From positions 2,294,001 through 2,358,000 of the forward strand of contig MU008155.1 of assembly GCA_010909165.1 (NCBI GenBank): DNA of 64,000 nucleotides. The letters are read 5' to 3'. Origin of the DNA: Anthoceros angustus (Eukaryota; Streptophyta; Anthocerotopsida; Anthocerotales; Anthocerotaceae). The notes below the pieces were generated by a model. The model made no database searches. It was not told the origin of the DNA and worked only from the letters and a program-made list of their open reading frames with translations. How positions within the stretch are numbered: position 1 is the first letter of the stretch; every line of letters starts with the position of its first letter. This document shows positions 56,513 to 64,000 of this stretch, piece by piece. The position numbers and the translations under genes are program-made.

Positions 56513-57785
56513 ATGGTGAAGGCCGTAAGGCTTCACTTGGTGAGGGAAGGGCGCAGCACGGTGCAGTACGAGGAGGCGGAGGTGGCCCAGCCGGGGGCCG
56601 GGGAGGTGGAGGTTCGGCACACGGCCATTGCCGCGCACCTGTGGGACGAGCAGCTGAGCCGGGGGCACGGCGACGTGAGCATCCCGGAGCCTCTGCACCT
56701 GCCGCAGACGCTGGGCTTGGGGGCAGCAGGGGTGGTGACGGAGCTGGGGTCCGGGGTGCTCAACCTGCACATCGGGCAGCGGGTGGTGTACTCTACTCTG
56801 CCTGCATTCGGGCACCAGCCGAGTGCGGTTGCGGGTGCCCTTCGGGTCGTGTGCGCCACCGGCCTCGCCAACGCCCCGCTGGGAAGCTTCTGCGAGACCA
56901 GAGTCGTCCCAGCGGACTGCCTCGTCCCGGTGCCGGATGACATCCCGGAGCAGGCCGCGGCGGCCGTGTTCCTGCCGGGCCTGGTGGCGTGGGTTCTGCT
57001 CAGGAAGTTGAGCCACGTGAAGCCCGGGGACTCCGTGCTGGTGCACGACGTGAGCTCCGGCGGGGGGCTCGGCTGGCTGCTCTGCCAATGGCTGCGCGCC
57101 CTGGGGGCGTTTGTGGTGGGGACAGTGCGCTCGCAAAAGGAGGTCCTGCAGGCGGAGGTGAACGGATGTGCTCAGGCCCTTCTCCTGCCAAGCCCGGAGA
57201 GGAACCAGGGGAACCTGGAGGTCGCGCTGCCCGAGAGGGCAGCCCTGGACGCCGCTGCGGTCGATGGTAAAGCGCAGGATTTCGTGGACACCGAGCGTGA
57301 GACTATCAAGCAGGGGCAGCCTGGAGGCCACGGCGTGGAGGACGACGTTGTGGTTGAGCAAACTCTGGCCGCCACCGAGGGCAAAGGGGTGAAGCTGCTG
57401 TTCGAGGTCCAGCCGTGTCGCTTCGCACACTGTGTGGCGCCCAACGGAACGGTGGTGAGGTTGAAGGGGGTTTTGACGGATTACTTCACCTCGCGCTCCC
57501 AGCTGGTGGAAGCGTCGTCTGAGCTCTTTGACCTCGTTCGCAAAGCGGTGTTGCGTGTCCCCATCGGAAGCACGGTAATTTCCTTATTAATTTCTGTTAT
57601 GTTCCTAGTAATCAGCATCGGACACAAAGCACACAGCTTATTTATCTCTGTACTCCTCTTACTTGCAGTATCAGCTGCGAGCTGCCGGTGAGGCATTTGC
57701 CGACCTGTCTGCGCACGAAGTGGTTGGTGCAGCCATATTGCTGCCACCAATTCCAGATCCAAGGCTCAGTCCCCATGGTTCGTAG
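56513..57785 (+). CDS. Quinone oxidoreductase-like MDR enzyme (zeta-crystallin type)
   Basis: Exons 56513-57574 and 57669-57785 (GT-AG, phase 0) give 392 residues, near the usual 325-340 plus an insertion. MVKAVRLHL opens a GroES-like N-terminal domain with LGLGAAGVVTELGSGV and IGQRVVYS. The NADPH-binding Rossmann motif is VLVHDVSSGGGLG (canonical AxxGGVG), followed by LGAFVVGTVRS. The C-terminus ends LRAAGEAFADLSAHEVVGA, the usual helix before the last strand. A zinc-site Cys/His set is absent, as expected for zinc-free quinone reductases that reduce quinones with NADPH, probably in the cytosol. A poorly conserved insertion (about residues 222-290) contains the run AALDAAAVDGKAQDFVDTE. The neighbour 3' to it, on the minus strand, ends only about 130 bp away, so the two genes converge. 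Confidence 0.88.
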
Positions 57786-57916
57786 CGTTGACAGTGCCGG
57801 TTGTGAAAACTCGAAACTGGAAACTATTTTGCAATTTTACAATCCCTGGAGGGATGTCGCGGCTACAATTCAGCAAACCGAATGAAGTGGTATATGGCAT
57901 TGGGGAACATCACTGC

Positions 57917-60900
57917 CTATGCTTTTGGATCTGTGGCACCTGCATTGGTTTTGTCTTGTATAGCCTCAACTGGCGGTGTATCATTTGAAAACTTCTCTTT
58001 CTCGCCCACTTCTGTAAAGGTCTGAACTGTGTCACCGCTGTCAGACTGCACTTGACCAAGCAATGGGTGTGCACCAGCGTGCTCCTCATCCTCTGCAGCT
58101 TTTTCTGAGGACTCTTGATGAGTGGTCGCAGGCGGTTGTGCATCTTGTTCTGCATCTTTCTCAGGGATCTTTAGGGGAATGACATCTCTATTTTCAAGAG
58201 CTGTTTTGCTGTTTACTGCTGCCGCAGAAGGGTCAGCAGAGCTACCTGATGTTGTTGGATCAGTCTCATCATGAGGCTCTTCAGGAGAAGAGCTAGATTT
58301 TTCCCCGCCTTTGCCGCTTGATTGGAGTACTTCACCTCCCGCGTTCGACTGTTCTGGCTCGACGATGTCTTCAGGGTAAATGTGACAAAGGTACTCACTT
58401 GGGACGTACTTTCCATTCCTGCGGAGGGGATAGAGGCACTGTTGTTACCCAGATTCCTTCCTCAGGCATGTCAAGCATCCGAAGAACGACATAGTGGTAT
58501 GTAGTCTACTTACACATATCCGCGAAAATGCATCCCAAGCTCATCATGGACAATAGGGCCAGCGTCCGGGGCTGCGATGATGTTTTCTTGCGGAACTGCA
58601 AAGTCGACGTACGAGAATCAGAATCTTAGATTCTACATGAGACAGCGATAGTACAGATAGTACATAGCAATCACACAACCATTCTTCGAGTTTCCCAGCA
58701 TTTGACAGTCTGGACGTACCGTAGGTGGCAGTGGGACTAAGATCGTCGCTTGCACTCGAAGACCTGTTCCGCTGGTTCGGCAGAACCCTATAAAAGGGTT
58801 GAGTTCGTCCGAACTGAAGCTGGTCCACCTGGAAAGCTCGTTAAAATTCAGTATTTCTAACTATGAAATATTGCATGACAAAACTTCACTTTCCAATTTG
58901 CAACAGCTTCAAATAACATACCTTCATAGTGGAGATCCACTCCTCATCAGCTGAGCACTCGGTGTCCCATCCAAAAATAACACCGATGTAAAGCAGCCGA
59001 CGATGTCTTATTGTGCTACCAATTCTATAGAGAACGTGTGGTGGTCTTGGAGCTCTTTTCCTGCTGCACCAGGCCTGCAGACATGGATTTACAAGTCACT
59101 GTTATCACACAACCTTGACGAACAAAGATGAACTGCAAACAAATGAATTATGCATGCTCCTTACAGCGTGTACTCCCCTCCTCTCGAGGGCTCGTTGCAA
59201 GAATTGTTGTAAAAGAGCACTCGGAATTCCTTCTTGACCATCTCCTCCACCTCCCCTGCCGTCAGCTCTTTGCAACAGCTCCTGCACAGCACCACGACAC
59301 TCACTCGTAATCGCTATCGAGGCAGGACACATGGGTGATGGTTAAACGCCTCTCCCGTAGCCGTCCAGATGGGTCATCTAAAGCAACACAAACAAGTGTT
59401 GAATTGATCATAGAACCAACATAAAGAACCTTGGAGGGTTGAGAAGGATCACCTGCAAGTCCTCAAGTGCAGCCTCGAAATCCGTCATTTCAAGTAGAAC
59501 CTGGGAAGAACAGGTGCACACCCTCAATACAGCAAATATTTGGGCGTAACTGCAGCTTTCTGTGAAGCTGTATCATGCTATTAACCTTTGCTCTGCTGAA
59601 ACGATGGGAACAGTCATCCGGCGAGATTAGAAGTACTAGATCTAGTAACGGTAAGATCATCTGCTTCCTCCACTTCGGTATGTGTCTGGCGCTGCCCTCA
59701 CTCCCCTGCAGACAAGCAGATTTGCCACAGCTTAGGAAGCTCCGTTTCTCTTCACTTCAGTAAACAACTCGCCAGGCACTAGCAACTTGCCTGACGGAAC
59801 ATTGTGATAAGGTTGTCGCACAAAGCAACCAATAGGCTCGATGGAGGAACTGGGGCAAGCATACTAGGGTTAAATGGCAAGCCCATCATTCTGAAAAACG
59901 AGAGAGATACTGCTTAGGAACATACAAGAAATCTTTAGAGAAGGGTGGAAAGCCAGTAGAGCCTACGTTTACATCACTACTGATATTGACATGCTGCCAA
60001 CTTGTACTGGACATGCGTGGCCAAAAGTACCCACAGTATCAGTTCCATACACTCGTGACGCTGGAGAACCCCTCCAGAAAACAGGTGGACAAATCGTTCC
60101 TCAGCGTCCCCTTCGTTCCCCACCTTGGTCATGAAAAGCATAGGGATTGCAACTACTTGCACAGGAATACCACATCTCCGGCCTACAGCAGAATGAATAA
60201 TTCCAAGGCTGTCATGACAATTTTGCAAAGAAATCATATCAGAACCGAATGGAAGATCACAACCTGACCGACAAAATGTAGCTGGGCTGCTGACGTTCAC
60301 TACGGAGATAACAGGCAAGACAAGCCACAAACCTGAGGTCCACACCTTTCCGGGAATCAAGAACATCATTAATATACAACCTCTCAGGAGGATAGAACGT
60401 TTCTCTGCTTGCAGAGAGGTTCAGGCACTCCGGGTCATCAGAGTCATCGTAATTCAGCGGAGCAAGGGGATCTGCTGGTTGTCTGAAGAGGAGCGCATTC
60501 AAAAGCTTCAGTCCAATTAACGCCCCGCCTGGCGTATTGATGCCCCCTTGTCGCTCGATCCTGGTGTTGTCGTGCAAAAATCAGTGACACAACAGAGCGC
60601 AACACACTACAGCAGGTAAAATAAGAACGAAGTGTGGTCCTTACTCGGCATCCTGCTTGAGTCTGCGGCTAAGCACATTGGCAACATCGTCTATCCTGGA
60701 TTCAATGGCATCTATGTCCAAGTCTTCATATCTGTCAAGAGAACGGGCTAACGACACGGTGCATGAGAATGCGGTGGTGTTACAACGCCAACTTCACGAA
60801 ACAAAGCAATTGCCCGGGCAATGAAATTGAAAGGTAATCCTAGATCCTGTACCTCAGCTTCGCAATGATTAGCGCTCCCCTCGCCAGTTGGTCCTCCAGC

Positions 60901-61857
60901 TACATACAAGAAGACGATGAACAGTATGAGACAATAGTCAGTCAGCATTATCCAGTACTAGTGAGAGACCGTCGAAAGGAACGTGAGGACGTGGAACCTG
61001 TACTGCAAGCAATTCAAGAGGATCTAGGGCACAGGAACGAGGATGCGTGAAGGGCGACGGAAAGGAGTTCGAAAACCATCCATCGGACTCCTCAATTGAC
61101 TCCTCAGATCCTCTCGATTGACACAAACGATGCTTAATGCCTGAGGCAAGGGCTCGTTACCTGCGCGACGGAAGTCGCAAGCAGGGCTTCCATCGCTTTC
61201 ATACAGTTGCTCCGATTGATCCGCTCCACTGCAAGACCTGCAAAGAAACGTGTCCCCTCCTCCAAGTCACCGTCTCTTTTCGCTAGCCGCTCCAACTCCT
61301 TCACACCAGACAACGACAGCCCGGCATCAGTGATACCCGAAAGAGCTTTGAAGCAGCCATAGCCGCGAAGCTCAACTTGCAGCGTCAAGCGCCGTACGGA
61401 CCTCCACCACCAGATTTCCAAGGGCAACCAGTTTCCTCAGGTAGCCAGGCAGCTTGAGCGGCCATCCCATTCCCGCCACAAGCTGCTTCGCCGATCTCTC
61501 CGATTCTATTCTCCACCGACAAAACTTGTGCCATTGCACAGCAGCCAGCTGAGACGGCACCCTGCTCCCCTCAAAATCAGGCAAGTTCTCCCAGACACGC
61601 CAAAGACGTCGACAAATTCGCTCCCACAGCGCATTAGACGCTGCAGCAATACGCCACGCCCGGCAAACCTCGCTTGCTCGAACTACATCCTGCAAGCTCA
61701 AATTGCCGAACACCTGCGCGGCATTCACACCAAACCTCACCACAAGCACCACTTCAAGCTCCAATCTCAACCGCAACGCACCATCGCAGCAAACAGTACG
61801 CACGTTCAGCAAAATCTCATCCGGCAGCTGCCACTGGCCAGATCTGGAAGCAAGCAT
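57917..61857 (-). CDS. F-box protein with SirB1-like and YccV-like domains (FBXO21-type)
   Basis: Reads as many exons from ATG 61857 to stop 57917-57919. The first block has LPDEILLNV, then NLSLQDVVRASEVCRAWRIA and LWERICRRLWR, an F-box that would bind SKP1 in an SCF ubiquitin ligase. Further blocks (about 61134-61380, 60850, 60700, 60257-60577, 59977-60300) contain VEDRIN-like VERINRSNCMKAMEALLATS and INTPGGALIGLKLLNALLFR, then RCGIPVQVVAIPMLFMTKVG, the SirB1 transglutaminase-like region. Near 58544-59030 comes the YccV/HspQ-like domain: IRHRRLLYIGVIFGWDTECS, EEWIS, QLQFGRTQPFYRVLP, then GKYVPSEYLCHIYPEDIVEP after a clear CCGCAG acceptor. This domain order matches vertebrate FBXO21. The tail is acidic (SSEKAAEDEEHAG). 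The junction near 61370-61390 shows a frame change within 26 bp that no normal intron explains. Confidence 0.75.
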
Positions 61858-63632
61858 GTTGCTAAGCGCGGCAATTGGCCATGCCGCCTCCTTCCCTCCC
61901 CCTTCTCAGCCGAATTACGCACAGCTCCTACACGACTACCGAGCGGCCTCCACAAAGCAGCTGGCATTGCAACATCGCCTGAAAAAGACGCAGCAAATCC
62001 ACAATTGAAGGCCTCGGAGGAGCCAATTCCGCACGCCGGGGATCAGAGGGCCAAGAAAATTGCAAACTTGGTAACTTCCGTAAGGCAATAAAGCGGATCA
62101 CAGGCGCACTGACATGCATGGCGAGGAGCGGAAGAAAGCCGGACCGGGAACCCGCATCCGGACGCTGCAGCATCACGGTTGCAGTAAAAGCAAGAGCAGC
62201 AAGGTGCAGTACCTTCCCAGGGCCAGGGGCGCAGCCAATTGCCAAGCCGGTGTGTGGAGGAAAGCAAGACCCGCCTCTTCGCTCCCGCCTTTCCTCGCTC
62301 ACAGCGTACAGACCTGCGGCAGCGGCATCTGCGACTGGCACTGGCGGGGGCAAGTGTGGCAGATCCCGGCGCCCGGGACAGGCCGTGCTCCGGACGGCGA
62401 GACCCAGACCCAGACCCAGACCCAGACCCAGTCCCAGTCCCCAGTCCCCCCGCGCTGGACTCCTCATTCCTTCAAAGTCGGGGAGATGGCATGCGCCACT
62501 CCTGCGCACTTGGCACTGGGACTGAACATTCTTGGCTGCGCCGCAAATTGCTGCGCGCTTCGCGTTGCAGAGAGAAGAGAAAAGGGCGTAGACGGGCGGA
62601 GAGGAGTTAACGGAAAGCCGGCTGCTAAACCAGGATTCACGCGCATTGGCCGCACAGATTGCGTGCTACCCGCACACTAATGATAGCGTATCGACTGCAA
62701 AGCACCCGGCCTACCGGGTTCCACGGACCGGTAGGGAGCAGACGGTTGGTATGGCGCCCCCGTTCAGGTTCAGGATAGAAGCGTGCCTGAGAAGCCTGTA
62801 GCAGGCCCGGACAATAATCCCATGAGCCTCACCACCGCTTCTCATTGGTTATTGCTCGCTCTACCACGATATCACACTCATCCCACGTCCACACATATCT
62901 TTTCCTTTTGCCCAAAATACAATATCTCCCTTCTTATTTCCCCATTATTGCATCCTTTATTTATCCCAAAAACCACCATAACTTCTCCCTCCCCAAGCCT
63001 ACCCCATGAAATATGAATCCTTGGTCTCACCTACATCCCTACATCCCTACATCGGAACGGTTCGGGCTGGATGACTAAAACTTTTACTCCTTGCTGTGCC
63101 ATGATAATGTATATAACCCAAGCCCAATCTGTATTAGGGAGGCTCAAACATTAGGTTCGATGGTCAAACCGGAATCCCTTTTGACCCCTGAAATAGGCTC
63201 AATAAGTTGACGGCTTGGAGATGGGACCCGTTTAGGGTACCCTATTTGCCACAAACCGGGAAATGGTAAGAACCCGTTTATCAAAAATCTCATTGGAGGC
63301 GACGTAGCAATGTATGGCAGCCCTTATTCTCGGGCAAAGGTAAAGGTGGGGAGTTTTAGTGGGTGAGGGAGTTTTTCCCAAGTCCCACATAACCTGCGAT
63401 GGTATCTAGGCACGTACTCAAATGACCTCGGGAAGAGTATAGTCTCTTCCTGTTGGGATGATACGATGTGTAACATAGGGGAATCAGAACCCTTGCTGAA
63501 GATTTCTCCCCCGGGGTTGTTTTGATTTATTTTCAAAATACCAAATTAAAAAGAAATCAAAAATCTCATTTGTCACTTGAGTTAGGGTTTGTATGAGGGT
63601 TCTTCAGCGCTCGTCTTCCTCTACTTCACAAA
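61858..63632. other. Intergenic, promoter side of the F-box gene and AT-rich tail
   Basis: The GC-rich part to about 62700 gives several long frames on both strands with no domain. They include a Gly-Leu-rich minus-strand frame that comes from the CCCAGA array at 62398-62445. Beyond 62800 the sequence is AT-rich and non-coding. Confidence 0.4.
62398..62445. repeat. CCCAGA hexanucleotide microsatellite
   Basis: About seven copies of CCCAGA (with CCCAGT variants at the end). The unit differs from the plant telomere repeat CCCTAAA. Confidence 0.9.
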
Positions 63633-64000
63633 ATGCCTTTAGTAAGTCAGCGACATCAAGTGTTGGAGCCGGTGGTCCAAGTGGTAGATTTGAGTTTCTT
63701 GATGGAGGAGGACAACTCTCACTTGGAAGGTGCTAGTGGTGAGAAAGAAACCAGCAAGCTTTCACTTAAGAGCTTCGAATACGCGTATTTATTTGGTGAC
63801 GACCCATCATCGCTATAGTGGTTACAATTCTACTTGTGCCTTCAATAGGAGAGGTACTTGGCAGACAGGACTCGGGGGTAAAAAGTTCATAGTACGACTC
63901 ACTCATTAAGTTCACAGTATGACTCATATGATATGTGTCATAGATCATTTCGTCAAATGACTAGAATGGACAAGCAATCATTCTTCTCTTTGGTGGACAT
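63633..64000 (+). pseudogene. Possible Harbinger-type transposase 5' region, cut by the window edge
   Basis: A frame at 63633-63818 (LSFLMEEDNSHLEGASGEKE) has an acidic start. It is followed, after stops, by a frame at the very end that reads YDSYDMCHRSFRQMTRMDKQ and SFFSLVD. FR..TRM.K..FF.LV is the typical opening of plant Harbinger/DDE_Tnp_4 nucleases. The catalytic part would lie beyond the window, so this is only a suggestion. Confidence 0.35.

Noticed and set aside
56186-57430. Minus-strand open frame of 414 codons
   Set aside because: It lies opposite the quinone oxidoreductase gene, is rich in His, Pro and Arg, and shows no domain. It is a GC-driven shadow of the plus-strand gene.
62398-62445. 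CCCAGA repeats as interstitial telomere sequence
   Set aside because: The unit is hexameric CCCAGA and not the plant telomere CCCTAAA, so it is an ordinary microsatellite.

Overview
This window looks like nuclear DNA of a land plant. It has intron-containing genes with short GT-AG introns (about 80-200 bp), two pentatricopeptide repeat (PPR) proteins of the plant PLS class, plant-type BTB/POZ, GDSL lipase and quinone oxidoreductase genes, a nuclear tRNA-Gly(UCC) gene, and many degenerate Copia, Ty3/Gypsy, hAT-like and other transposons. The long intronless PPR gene with near-identical tandem triplets, and a Gypsy pol that carries a cytosine methyltransferase domain, make me lean towards a fern, lycophyte or bryophyte; that is an inference. 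All exon boundaries given were read by eye from splice signals and phase, without transcript support.

Layout. 1-747: 3' end of a PPR gene. 748-3441: intergenic, with a TTC-tailed repeat family, a foldback copy of it, a 44-bp tandem repeat and a tRNA-like sequence. 3442-5679: four-exon BTB/POZ gene. 6479-7820: secreted two-domain DUF3455 protein. 8553-24221: a broken Copia element, tandemly duplicated inside (9.6-12.6 kb) and split in its reverse transcriptase by a nested DNA transposon of about 9 kb (13543-22543). 24224-24651: DUF3455 pseudogene directly against the Copia 3' LTR. 25085-26723: GDSL esterase/lipase. 27059-27130: tRNA-Gly. 28957-31259: DUF72 protein. 32025-35833: minisatellite and a truncated minus-strand Gypsy pol with protease, DNA methyltransferase-like and reverse transcriptase domains. 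36270-37236: degraded Myb/SANT-like gene. 39382-41608 (minus): unrecognised membrane protein. 44378-45716: hAT-like transposase remnant. 46261-49137 (minus): 958-residue PPR gene. 51492-56096: RS/RGG-rich nuclear-type protein. 56513-57785: quinone oxidoreductase. 57917-61857 (minus): F-box protein with SirB1-like and YccV-like domains. 63633-64000: possible Harbinger-type remnant cut by the window edge.

Two observations stand out. First, a methyltransferase-like domain sits between protease and reverse transcriptase in the Gypsy pol. Second, all the large tandem duplications lie in transposon DNA, and one copy of each differs from its partner mainly at CAG/CTG trinucleotides. That pattern fits consensus errors at CHG-methylated cytosines better than ordinary mutation, so the duplications may be partly assembly artefacts. 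The host genes otherwise look independent of one another, as expected for plant nuclear DNA.
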